A stretch of DNA of 33,066 bases from assembly GCA_021737225.1 (NCBI GenBank), contig JAIPEJ010000010.1, forward strand, positions 1 to 33,066. Reading direction: 5' to 3'. The stretch comes from Desulfobacteraceae bacterium. GTDB lineage: Bacteria; Desulfobacterota; Desulfobacteria; Desulfobacterales; Desulfosalsimonadaceae. The translations under genes were made by a program, and so were the position numbers. The notes beneath the pieces were generated by a model. That model made no database searches. It was not told the DNA's origin and saw only the letters and a program-made list of their open reading frames with translations. This document shows positions 22,996-30,785 of this stretch, one piece after another; the first letter of the stretch is position 1; the number at the start of each line of letters is the position of its first letter.

Positions 22996-24078
22996 ATGGG
23001 GATCACCCGGAGGCAATTGTTCGGATGGATGGCTGCAGCAGGTGCCGGTGCGCTGGCCCCGGGCGTTGCAAAGGCGGCCACCGGTAAACATTTTTCCGGA
23101 TACCCGGAAAGTTTCGGCGTGCTCCACGATATCACCCACTGCATCGGTTGCCGCAAGTGTGAGGCGGCCTGCAACGAGGTCAACGATCTGCCGGCCCCGG
23201 ATAAGCCTTTTGATGATTTAAAAGTGCTGCAGGACAAGCGCCAGCTAAATGCGACCGCATACACGGTGGTCAACCGGTATCAGTTTGAAAGCGCATCCGG
23301 GCCGCTTTACGTGAAAACCCAGTGTAATCATTGCCTGGAGCCGGCATGCGCATCTGCGTGTTTTGTCAAGGCCCTGCGCAAGGATGAAACCGGGGCGGTT
23401 GTCTATGATGCCTCCTTGTGTGTGGGGTGCCGGTACTGCATGATTGCATGCCCGTTCCAGGTGCCGGCCTATGAATATGACAAGGCCTTTACCCCCAGGG
23501 TCATGAAGTGTACCCTCTGTTATCCGAGAATCCGGGAAGGCAAGCTTCCGGGCTGCGTGGCCGCCTGTCCCAAGGAGGCCCTTACATTCGGCAAGCGCGA
23601 TGAGCTGATCAAGGAGGCGCAAAGGCGCATCAACCGAAATCCGGAAAAATACGTGGATCATATCTACGGGCAGTTCGAGATGGGCGGCACCAGTTGGCTC
23701 TACCTGTCCCCTCGGTCCTTTTCCAGCCTGGGCATGCGCGAGGATTTAGGCGACAAGGCGGCACCTGAGTACACTTCGGGGGCATTGGCTGTGGTGCCCA
23801 TGGCGGTTACTGCCGGGGCGGTTCTGCTGACCGGGATATATGCCATTGCCCGGCGCAGGGAGCAGATCGCCGAGGACGAGCGGCAGGCCGCAGTGGCGCA
23901 AACCCGCGCCCAGGCCGAGGAAGAGATGAAACAGAAGCTGGCCGAGCAGAAAAAGGCGGCTGACAAGGAAAGGGAATCCGTTGTGAAGCGGGAAGTGGAA
24001 AAAGCGCTCAAGGAGGCCGAAGAACAGCGGGCTGCGGATAAACCGGCCGCAGATGATGACAGCGGCAAGGAGACATAG
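22996..24078 (+). CDS. hmcB: HmcB, Tat-exported four-cluster ferredoxin-like protein
   Basis: From ATG 22996 (AAAGAGGAG upstream) the product is 360 aa; the track start at 22951 is too early. A Tat signal TRRQLFGWMAAAGAGAL opens the protein. Four [4Fe-4S] sets are visible: C49/52/55/59, C110/113/118/122, C142/145/148/152 and C172/175/187/191, with the usual swap of cysteines between clusters. A transmembrane helix at about 263-284 follows. The remaining 75 residues are almost entirely charged Glu/Lys/Ala helix, likely a coiled coil on the cytoplasmic side. It should relay electrons from HmcA to the HmcC membrane subunit. Confidence 0.94.
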   Translation: MGITRRQLFGWMAAAGAGALAPGVAKAATGKHFSGYPESFGVLHDITHCIGCRKCEAACNEVNDLPAPDKPFDDLKVLQDKRQLNATAYTVVNRYQFESASGPLYVKTQCNHCLEPACASACFVKALRKDETGAVVYDASLCVGCRYCMIACPFQVPAYEYDKAFTPRVMKCTLCYPRIREGKLPGCVAACPKEALTFGKRDELIKEAQRRINRNPEKYVDHIYGQFEMGGTSWLYLSPRSFSSLGMREDLGDKAAPEYTSGALAVVPMAVTAGAVLLTGIYAIARRREQIAEDERQAAVAQTRAQAEEEMKQKLAEQKKAADKERESVVKREVEKALKEAEEQRAADKPAADDDSGKET

Positions 24079-24081
24079 GAA

Positions 24082-25272
24082 ATGCAACAGATATCCGCCT
24101 CTTTGAAAAACGCGGCAAAGCCGTCCGTCTGGACCCCGTTTAACATCGTGGCCGGCATCATCATCGCCGTGGGTCTCGTGCTTACGGTGATCCGTTTTAC
24201 CGGCGGGCTGGGCGCGGTCACCAACCTGGATCATCACACGCCCTGGGGCCTGTGGATCGGGTTTGACCTGTTGTGCGGCGTCGCCCTGGCAGCCGGCGGA
24301 TACATGACATCTGCGGCCTGCTATATTTTTGGCCTGAAGCGTTTTCATTCCGCCGTGCGCCCGGCCATACTGACCGCATTTCTGGGATATGCCCTGGTGG
24401 TCCTGGCGCTGCACTATGACGTGGGCCGGCCCTGGCGGCTGCCGTACCCGATTTTTTATTCCCAGGGGACCTCTTCGCTGCTGTTCGAGGTGGCGCTGTG
24501 CGTGTTTTTGTATCTCACGGTATTGTTTGTCGAGTTCACCCCGGCCGCGCTCGAGTGGCTGGGCCTGAAGCGGGCCAGAAACCTGGTGGTGCGGCTGGTG
24601 CTGGTGCTGACTATCTTCGGGGTGCTTCTTTCGACCCTGCACCAGTCGTCTCTGGGGGCACTTTACCTGATTGCGCCCTCAAAGCTGCATCCGCTATGGT
24701 ATTCTTCCTACCTGGCCTTGTTTTTCTTTGTATCCAGCATGTTTGCCGGGCTGTCCATGGTTATATTTGAAAGCACGCTTTCCCACCGGTTTCTGCACCA
24801 CAAGATGGACGAACATCACATCGAGCAGAGCCACGGCGTGGCCATCAGCTTTGCCAAGGCCGCGTCCTTTATCATGGTGGGGTATCTGTTCATGCAGATG
24901 ATCGGGCTGGCCGCGGACAATGACTGGCATTATCTGACCACCGGCTGGGGGGCTTGGTACCTGGTGGAAATGATCGGGTTTGTGGCCCTGCCGGCGTTTT
25001 TCTTTGCCGTGGGTTCGCGCGAGCGCAACCTGCGCCTGATTCGCTGGACAGCCCTGTGGGCGGTGCTGGGGATTGTGTTGAACCGGCTCAACGTTTCCCT
25101 GGTGGCATTTAACTGGCAATTGCCGGCGGATCAGCGCTATTTCCCGAGCTGGATGGAAGTGGGGATCACGCTGTTTATCGTCACGCTCGGGGTGGTGGCC
25201 TACCGGTTTATTGCCACCCGGATGCCGATTTTTTATGAACATCCGGATTACAAGGAGCAACAGGAAGAGTGA
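24082..25272 (+). CDS. hmcC: HmcC, NrfD/PsrC-type integral membrane subunit
   Basis: The 396 aa protein has about ten transmembrane helices. Family blocks include NLDHHTPWGLWIGFDLLCGVALAAGGY near the start and LVVLALHYDVGRPWRLPYPIF, followed by VEFTPAALEWLG. Proteins of this type bind quinone-like substrates or conduct protons but carry no heme. It starts three bases after the hmcB stop and is clearly coupled to it. It forms the membrane core of the Hmc complex together with HmcD and HmcE. Confidence 0.94.
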   Translation: MQQISASLKNAAKPSVWTPFNIVAGIIIAVGLVLTVIRFTGGLGAVTNLDHHTPWGLWIGFDLLCGVALAAGGYMTSAACYIFGLKRFHSAVRPAILTAFLGYALVVLALHYDVGRPWRLPYPIFYSQGTSSLLFEVALCVFLYLTVLFVEFTPAALEWLGLKRARNLVVRLVLVLTIFGVLLSTLHQSSLGALYLIAPSKLHPLWYSSYLALFFFVSSMFAGLSMVIFESTLSHRFLHHKMDEHHIEQSHGVAISFAKAASFIMVGYLFMQMIGLAADNDWHYLTTGWGAWYLVEMIGFVALPAFFFAVGSRERNLRLIRWTALWAVLGIVLNRLNVSLVAFNWQLPADQRYFPSWMEVGITLFIVTLGVVAYRFIATRMPIFYEHPDYKEQQEE

Positions 25273-25273
25273 C

Positions 25274-25417
25274 ATGGAACAGGCATTTTTTACACTCCAG
25301 GAATTTATGACCCATACCAAGGCGGTGGTGTATCTGCTGATGGCCGCCGCCCTGATCGGTCTGCCCCTTTTCTGGCTGTTTTTGACCGGACGGGACGAAA
25401 AAAAGCGCACGTTTTAG
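25274..25417 (+). CDS. hmcD: HmcD, small single-helix membrane subunit
   Basis: From ATG 25274, one base after the hmcC stop, the product is 47 aa with a single helix (VVYLLMAAALIGLPLFWLFLT) and a basic tail (GRDEKKRTF). This matches the size and position of HmcD in Desulfovibrio. The longer track start lies inside hmcC. Its role is structural; no cofactor motif is seen. Confidence 0.88.
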   Translation: MEQAFFTLQEFMTHTKAVVYLLMAAALIGLPLFWLFLTGRDEKKRTF

Positions 25418-25486
25418 AAATATGCGGCAGGCAACTTCAACATACGGCAAGGTTGCCCGGAAACCCGGGGCAAGGAGGAACACCCG

Positions 25487-26164
25487 ATGCATGCATTTTT
25501 GACCGGCCCGATGTTTTACATCTCCATTGCGGTTCTTGTTATCGGACTGCTGGTACGGGTGGTACGATATATCCGGGGGCTGGACTGGAAGCTGGACCGG
25601 GTGGCATACCGGGCGCACCGCAAAGCGGGCATGAAAGGGGCCGCCAGGTCGATTTTCAAGTGGCTGGTGCCGTTTGGCACGCGAAGCTGGCGGGTTCAGC
25701 CGGTGATGACCGTGGTGTTTTTCGTGTTCCATATCGGCGTGGTGGCAGTGCCGCTTTTTCTGCTGGCCCATAACATGTTCCTGGAGGAAAAGCTGGGTTT
25801 CTCGTTTTTCACCCTGCCGGCCCTGGCTGCCGACATACTGAGCTGGGGCGTGCTGGCTGCACTCCTGATACTGGTGCTGCGCCGGATTGCGCTGCCCGAG
25901 GTGCGCATCCTGACCACGTTTCATGATTATTTTATCCTTGCACTGACTGCGGCGCCTTTTGTTACGGGTCTGATCTGCCGGTATGATCCGGCAAACTACG
26001 ATTTCTGGCTGCTGATCCATATCGCCGCAGGTGAGCTTCTGCTGATCCTGATTCCGTTTACCAAGCTTTCCCACGTGGTTACGTTTTTTCTCTCCCGGGC
26101 GCAGATCGGCATGGACTTCGGCATCAAGCGCGGCGGCATGAAGGGCAAGGGAATGGCCTGGTAG
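25487..26164 (+). CDS. hmcE: HmcE, b-type cytochrome-like membrane subunit
   Basis: The 225 aa protein has five transmembrane helices and is of the NarI/DsrM gamma-subunit type. Histidines near helix ends ([32 protein letters not shown]) are candidate heme b ligands. AAGGAGG precedes the ATG. It follows hmcD after 69 bases. In the Hmc complex it links the membrane core to cytoplasmic HmcF. Confidence 0.93.
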   Translation: MHAFLTGPMFYISIAVLVIGLLVRVVRYIRGLDWKLDRVAYRAHRKAGMKGAARSIFKWLVPFGTRSWRVQPVMTVVFFVFHIGVVAVPLFLLAHNMFLEEKLGFSFFTLPALAADILSWGVLAALLILVLRRIALPEVRILTTFHDYFILALTAAPFVTGLICRYDPANYDFWLLIHIAAGELLLILIPFTKLSHVVTFFLSRAQIGMDFGIKRGGMKGKGMAW

Positions 26165-26252
26165 ACAGCCTAGTTGTTTTGAAAATTTTAATATTCGAAT
26201 TTGTTTCGGATTTCGATATTCGGATTTCGAATTTATTTGGGGGATTCCATTC
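26165..26252. repeat. AT-rich degenerate repeat between hmcE and hmcF
   Basis: The gap is built from short variants of ATTCGGATTTCGAATT. A 12-base unit TTCGGATTTCGA occurs at 26205-26216 and again at 26219-26230, with further partial copies. It is much more AT-rich than flanking DNA. This kind of ATTCGAAATCCGAAT-like low-complexity repeat is, to my memory, dispersed in many Desulfobacterota genomes. A related tract lies at 32391-32425. Confidence 0.6.
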
Positions 26253-27641
26253 ATGCCGGAAGGAACACTCTGCAATAAGCAGCCCGTTGATACCGAGGAG
26301 CAGTTGAAAGCACTGCTTGCCGACAAGGGCGGCCAGATTTATTACGAGGAGATGAAGCATCTGGACGTGGATGTCGAGATGCTCCGGCAGACGCTGGGCA
26401 AAAGCCTGAAGTCCCGGCTCCGGACCTGGCTGTCCATGTGTGCCAGGTGCGGCATGTGTGCAGACAGTTGTTTTTTCTACCGGATCAACGACCGGGACCC
26501 CAAGCAGGTGCCGGCCTACAAGATTCAGTCCACCCTGGGGGAAATCGTCCGGAAAAACGGGAATGTGGACAATGCGTTCATGCACATGGCCATGGAAACC
26601 GCCTGGGCCAAATGCACATGCTGTAACCGGTGTGCCATGTACTGTCCCCACGGCATTGACGTGGGCGTGATGATCAGCTACCTGCGCGGACTGCTTTACC
26701 AGCAGGGATTCGTGCCGTGGGAAATGAAGGTGGGTGCGGGCATGCACCGGGTCTACCGGGCGCAGATGGATGTTACCCCGGAGGATTTTGTCGATACCTT
26801 TGAATGGATGGTCGAGGAGTATGAAGAGGATTACCCCGGCCTGAACGTGCCGGTGGACAAGGATGATGCCGATATCCTCTACACGGTCAATGCCCGTGAG
26901 GTCAAGCATTACCCGGAAGATCTCGCAGAGGCCGCGATCCTGTTTAATATCGCCGGGGAGAACTGGACCGTGCCCAGCAAGGGCTGGGAGTTGACCAGCC
27001 TGGCCATGTTTGCCGGCGACTGGGAAGCCTGCCGCCTGCAGGTGGAAAGCGTTTATGACGCCATGGACCGGCTCAAGCCCAAGCGGATGGTGGGTACGGA
27101 ATGCGGGCATGCGCACCGCGCCACCGTGGTGGAAGGCCCTTACTGGGCGGGACGGCCCGACGGCCTGCCGCCGGTGGAGTCCATCCATTACGTGGAATGG
27201 GTGGCAGAAGCTCTGCGCACCGGGAAGCTCAAAATCGACCCGGAAAAACGAATCAAGGAGCCGGTGACCATCCAGGATTCGTGCAACTATATCCGCAATC
27301 ACGGTTTACGGGATGTGACCCGGGAGATCATGAGCTATATTGTCGAACCGGGTTATTTCATCGACATGGCGCCCAACGGGGAGCACAATTACTGCTGCGG
27401 CGGCGGCGGCGGATTCAACGGCATCGGATTGTACCGGCCCCAGCGAAACAAGGCCCTGATTACCAAGCGGGACCAGATCATGCATACCGGTGCCAGCTTG
27501 GTGATCGCCCCGTGCCACAACTGCTGGGATGCGATCCGGGACCTGGAGGAGGAATATCAGATCGGGATCCGGTGGTCATTCTTAAAACCCCTGCTGATCG
27601 ACATGGTGGTCGTGCCCGAGCACATGAAGCCCAAGGAATAA
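26253..27641 (+). CDS. hmcF: HmcF, cytoplasmic iron-sulfur protein with CCG domain (HdrD-like)
   Basis: The 462 aa protein has two [4Fe-4S] sites, C63/66/69/73 and C121/124/127/131, followed by a C-terminal CCG-type domain ([10 protein letters not shown] and [10 protein letters not shown]). CCG domains in HdrB/HdrD hold non-cubane clusters that work on disulfides, so a link to thiol/disulfide chemistry such as DsrC is plausible but inferred. There is no signal peptide or membrane helix. The ribosome site is weak (GGGGGA, 11 bases away), possibly because of the repeat in front. Confidence 0.93.
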   Translation: MPEGTLCNKQPVDTEEQLKALLADKGGQIYYEEMKHLDVDVEMLRQTLGKSLKSRLRTWLSMCARCGMCADSCFFYRINDRDPKQVPAYKIQSTLGEIVRKNGNVDNAFMHMAMETAWAKCTCCNRCAMYCPHGIDVGVMISYLRGLLYQQGFVPWEMKVGAGMHRVYRAQMDVTPEDFVDTFEWMVEEYEEDYPGLNVPVDKDDADILYTVNAREVKHYPEDLAEAAILFNIAGENWTVPSKGWELTSLAMFAGDWEACRLQVESVYDAMDRLKPKRMVGTECGHAHRATVVEGPYWAGRPDGLPPVESIHYVEWVAEALRTGKLKIDPEKRIKEPVTIQDSCNYIRNHGLRDVTREIMSYIVEPGYFIDMAPNGEHNYCCGGGGGFNGIGLYRPQRNKALITKRDQIMHTGASLVIAPCHNCWDAIRDLEEEYQIGIRWSFLKPLLIDMVVVPEHMKPKE

Positions 27642-27692
27642 CCGGGCCGATCGCCCCTGCCGGGATCGGCGGACAAAAAGCGAGGTGCCCTC

Positions 27693-28607
27693 ATGTTTGA
27701 CAGGATACTCTTGGCCACGTCGGCAACCGAAGCCTGCGACCATGCCGCAAGGGTGGCTTTTAACATGGCCGAGCGGTACAAGTCGTATCTCAATATTTTT
27801 CACGTGCTCGGCCTGCCCACCCGTGCCTACAGCCAGGATGTCATTGACGTGAAGACCCGGGAGCGGGTTACCGCGGACGAGGAATACGTCGCGTGGGTTA
27901 AGGAGGAAATCCGGGGATATTACGAGCGGCTGCTTGAAAAAACCGGGGACAATTACGGCATCGAGGTGGCAGTGGGCTCCCCGCACCGGGAAATTCTGCG
28001 GGCAGCCAGAAACAACGATCCGGACCTCGTCGTCATGGGCGGCAGCACCGGCCACATGGAGGACTCGTCATATAAGAAAACCACTGCCGGTTCCACCTTC
28101 CAGCGGGTGGCCAAGGCGGCGCACTGCCCCGTGCTGGTGGTGACCCGTCCGGCAGCTTCTTTCTGGGGCGGATTTTCCCGCATCGTGCTGGGCACTGATT
28201 TTTCCGAGGCCTCGGACGTGGCTTTTGAATATGCCCTGCAACTGGCGCGCGCGCTGGACTGCGAACTGTTTTTGTTTCATGCCGTGGATGTCAGTGCCAT
28301 GGCCATGGGCAAGGTCATGGCCCAGGATGATATCGAAGAAAAGCTCCGGGTGGCCCGGCGCCGGATGCGGAGCCGGTATGTTCCGAAAATGCCGGATTTT
28401 GAAAGCTATACCATGGATGCATGGGAAGGTTTGCCGTATGTGGAAATTACCAAGTATGCCCGGGAAAAACAGGCGGACCTGATTATCATGGCCCATCATG
28501 CCAAGCGCGATGCATCCGGGCAGGCGCCCATGGGCAGCACCATGGAGCAGGTTATTGTCCGGGCCGCATGTCCGGTGCTGAGCATCAACCGGAGTGTGAA
28601 AAAGTAA
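27693..28607 (+). CDS. Tandem universal stress protein (two UspA domains)
   Basis: The 304 aa protein contains two UspA folds, about residues 1-150 and 155-302. The first has an ATP-binding-like motif (VVMGGSTGHMED with a later AGSTFQRV); the second has IMAHHAKRDASGQAPMGSTMEQV. Each ends in the typical CPVLVV / CPVLSI strand. GAGGT lies before the ATG. It follows hmcF after 51 bases and is likely co-transcribed. The Desulfovibrio vulgaris hmc operon, as I recall it, has no such gene at this place, so this is a lineage-specific addition. Probable stress or energy-status sensor. Confidence 0.92.
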   Translation: MFDRILLATSATEACDHAARVAFNMAERYKSYLNIFHVLGLPTRAYSQDVIDVKTRERVTADEEYVAWVKEEIRGYYERLLEKTGDNYGIEVAVGSPHREILRAARNNDPDLVVMGGSTGHMEDSSYKKTTAGSTFQRVAKAAHCPVLVVTRPAASFWGGFSRIVLGTDFSEASDVAFEYALQLARALDCELFLFHAVDVSAMAMGKVMAQDDIEEKLRVARRRMRSRYVPKMPDFESYTMDAWEGLPYVEITKYAREKQADLIIMAHHAKRDASGQAPMGSTMEQVIVRAACPVLSINRSVKK

Positions 28608-28675
28608 TTAACGGCAATGCCCGGCCGGCGTTTTTGTTCGCGGGCAAATACCATATCAAGGATGAGGAACGGGTT

Positions 28676-29029
28676 ATGAGCAAAAAAATTATGGTCATTG
28701 ACGACGATCCTGCAGTGGTGGAATACCTGACAACCCTTTTCGAGGACAACGGCTATGAAACCTGCTCGGCCAAGGATGCCCTCGAGGGTATCGATGTCGC
28801 CAGGCAGGAAAAGCCGGACCTGATCACCCTGGACCTGGAAATGCCCGGAGAATGGGGCCCCCGGTTTTACCGGAAGCTGACCGAGGACCCGGCGCTCAAA
28901 AATATCCCGGTGGTGGTCATCAGCGGCCTGTCCGGACACCAGTATGCCATTAACAAGGCTGTGGCCAGTATTTCCAAGCCCTTTGACCGCGATGAACTGC
29001 TGCAGGTCGTCAAAGAAAACATTCTTTAG
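28676..29029 (+). CDS. rrf1: Single-domain response regulator, Rrf1-like
   Basis: The 117 aa protein is a bare CheY-like receiver with a complete active site: acidic pocket D9/D10/D11 (VIDDDP), phospho-acceptor D53 (LITLDLEMPG), S83 and K101 (SKPF). The chosen ATG has GAGGAA upstream; the track start at 28421 lies inside the stress-protein gene. Rrf1 is the response regulator at the end of the Desulfovibrio hmc operon, and the position here is equivalent. It has no output domain and must act through a partner. Confidence 0.88.
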   Translation: MSKKIMVIDDDPAVVEYLTTLFEDNGYETCSAKDALEGIDVARQEKPDLITLDLEMPGEWGPRFYRKLTEDPALKNIPVVVISGLSGHQYAINKAVASISKPFDRDELLQVVKENIL

Positions 29030-29044
29030 TGGAATTCGCATTTA

Positions 29045-30574
29045 ATGGCCGAGGATCTGCTTTTTATCGAGCCGGATGAAAACCTGAGCGCCGCGCTTTC
29101 CGTGTATATCCGGCGCCAGCAGTTTGACGTGCGAACCGCAAGCGCTGCAGAAGCGGCCGAAGCATCCCTGAGCAAGCAAATTCCGGATATTGTCCTTGCC
29201 AATCCCAGCCTCCCGGATTATGACGGCACGCGGTTTCTGCTGGATTTCAAGAGCAAGCATGCGGAAACCCCCCTGATCCTGCTCACCGAGCCCGGAGACC
29301 TGGAGTCTGCAATGGAGGGGTTCGGCGCAAAAGCCGATGATTACCTGCAGAAGCCTGTCAAAAGCATTGCCCTGGATATATCCCTGCAGCATGCGCGGCA
29401 GCATCTGCGCCTGACCCGCAAGTTTTTCCGCTACGCCCGGCAGCTTGAAGACCTTCACGAGGCGCACAACCTGTACCATCAATTGTTTGACGAAGTGCCC
29501 TGCTATATTTCAGTCCAGGACCGCCAGTTCCGGCTGACCGCCACCAACCGCCTTTTCAAGCGGGATTTCGGAAACGAGGTCGGCGATTTCTGCTACAAGA
29601 TTTACAAGCACCGCGATACCCCCTGCCCGGAGTGCCCGGTGGCAAAGACCTTTGCCGACGGCAAGCGGCATCAGGCCGAGGAGGTGGTAACCTCCCGTTA
29701 TGGCAGGCAGTATAACGTGATGACCTGGACCGCCCCGCTCATGGATGAGCACGGGGAAATCAGCCAGGTCATGGAGATGGCTACCAACATTACCCAGGTC
29801 CGGCGCCTGCAGGATCATCTCACATCCCTGGGCCTGATGCTGGGATCCATGTCCCACGGGGTCAAGGGGATGATGACCGCCCTGGACGGCGGGGTGTATC
29901 AACTGGAAACCGGCATTCGAAACGGGGATGCCGAGCGCATTCAAAATTCGTATGAGCGTATCGCCGATACCAGCAGCCGAATCCGGAAAATGGTTCTGGA
30001 CATCCTGTATTATGCCAAATCCCGGGGGATGCAGTATCAAACCACGGATGCCGCGCGCCTGGCAAAATCCCTGGCAGATGCGGGAAGCGAAATGGCCGAA
30101 AAGCAGGGCCTGGCTTTTCACAATGGAATCGATCCGGATACGGGCGAGTTCGAAGTGGATCCGGACTGGTTTTACCAGGCGGTGTTGAATTTCCTGGAAA
30201 ATGCCGTGGATGCCTGCGTGATGGACTCGGACAAGTCCGGGCACCGGATTGATTTCACCGTGGCGCCGCAGGATGCGGATGCCGTTGAATTGGAGATCGC
30301 GGACAACGGCATCGGCATGGACGAAGAAGCCCGGCGCAAAATGTTTACCCTGTTTTTTTCATCCAAGGGCTCCAAGGGGACGGGACTGGGCTTGTATATT
30401 GCCAATCAAATCATTGGACAGCACGGGGGCGGCATTGAGGTGGAATCCGTGTACGGGGAAGGCACCCGCGTGAAGATTCGGGTTCCCAGGCACCGCACGG
30501 CGGCCGCCCGCGCCGTTGATTCCCTGCTCAGCCCCCATACGGATTCGGAAGACGGCAAAAAGGATTCGAATTAA
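29045..30574 (+). CDS. PAS histidine kinase with degenerate N-terminal receiver
   Basis: The 509 aa soluble protein has three parts. Residues 1-115 form a receiver fold, but the phospho-acceptor Asp is replaced by N53 (IVLANPSLPD) and the acidic pocket is weak (FIEPDE). Residues about 140-258 form a PAS domain with three notable cysteines, C183 and C194/C197 (TPCPECPV). Residues 262-485 are the kinase: H271 in SMSHGVKG, N-box N386 (FLENAVDAC), DNGIGMDE and GTGLGLYIA. No membrane helix is present. The start is 15 bases after the Rrf1-like regulator, which is its likely target. It probably senses a cytoplasmic redox, heme or metal signal through the PAS cysteines (inference). Confidence 0.9.
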   Translation: MAEDLLFIEPDENLSAALSVYIRRQQFDVRTASAAEAAEASLSKQIPDIVLANPSLPDYDGTRFLLDFKSKHAETPLILLTEPGDLESAMEGFGAKADDYLQKPVKSIALDISLQHARQHLRLTRKFFRYARQLEDLHEAHNLYHQLFDEVPCYISVQDRQFRLTATNRLFKRDFGNEVGDFCYKIYKHRDTPCPECPVAKTFADGKRHQAEEVVTSRYGRQYNVMTWTAPLMDEHGEISQVMEMATNITQVRRLQDHLTSLGLMLGSMSHGVKGMMTALDGGVYQLETGIRNGDAERIQNSYERIADTSSRIRKMVLDILYYAKSRGMQYQTTDAARLAKSLADAGSEMAEKQGLAFHNGIDPDTGEFEVDPDWFYQAVLNFLENAVDACVMDSDKSGHRIDFTVAPQDADAVELEIADNGIGMDEEARRKMFTLFFSSKGSKGTGLGLYIANQIIGQHGGGIEVESVYGEGTRVKIRVPRHRTAAARAVDSLLSPHTDSEDGKKDSN

Positions 30575-30629
30575 ACAGCGGAAGGGCGATGAAGCTCTTG
30601 CTGGAATTGAACCAACCCGGGCAAACCCC

Positions 30630-30752
30630 ATGCGGCTGACAACCAAGAGCCGGTACGGCCTTCGAATGATACTGGATCTGACCTTGTATGCGGAAAAAAG
30701 GTTCAGTATCTTATCCGGGAAGTGCACTCCCGGGACCCGCTGCAAAGCGTAG
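30630..30752 (+). pseudogene. rrf2: Truncated rrf2-type regulator (N-terminal remnant)
   Basis: The ATG at 30630 opens a 40-codon frame. Residues 1-23 read MRLTTKSRYGLRMILDLTLYAEK, the conserved first helix of Rrf2-family winged-helix regulators. After that the family resemblance stops (RFSILSGKCTPGTRCKA) and a TAG ends the frame at 30750-30752, so the recognition helix and the Cys/sensor region are absent. Full family members have about 140 residues. Rrf2 follows Rrf1 at the end of the Desulfovibrio hmc operon, so the place is right for a decayed copy. No ribosome site is obvious. A frameshift alone does not restore the family sequence in the visible DNA; deletion is more likely. Confidence 0.75.
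30715..30733 (+). terminator. GC-rich hairpin at the end of the hmc-regulator operon
   Basis: CCGGGA (30715-30720) pairs with TCCCGG (30728-30733) around the loop AGTGCAC. It lies where the rrf2 resemblance has already ended. There is no T-run, so it is only a weak terminator candidate for the hmc transcript facing the convergent cytochrome gene. Confidence 0.3.
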
Positions 30753-30785
30753 GCGGGTAGCAACACTTGGCAATCCTTATTGAGC

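Noticed and set aside
25208-27302. Long minus-strand ORFs of 372 and 392 aa
   Set aside because: They are antisense to hmcE and hmcF and run through the AT-rich repeat, which gives the SKSE/EIRISK words; not genes.
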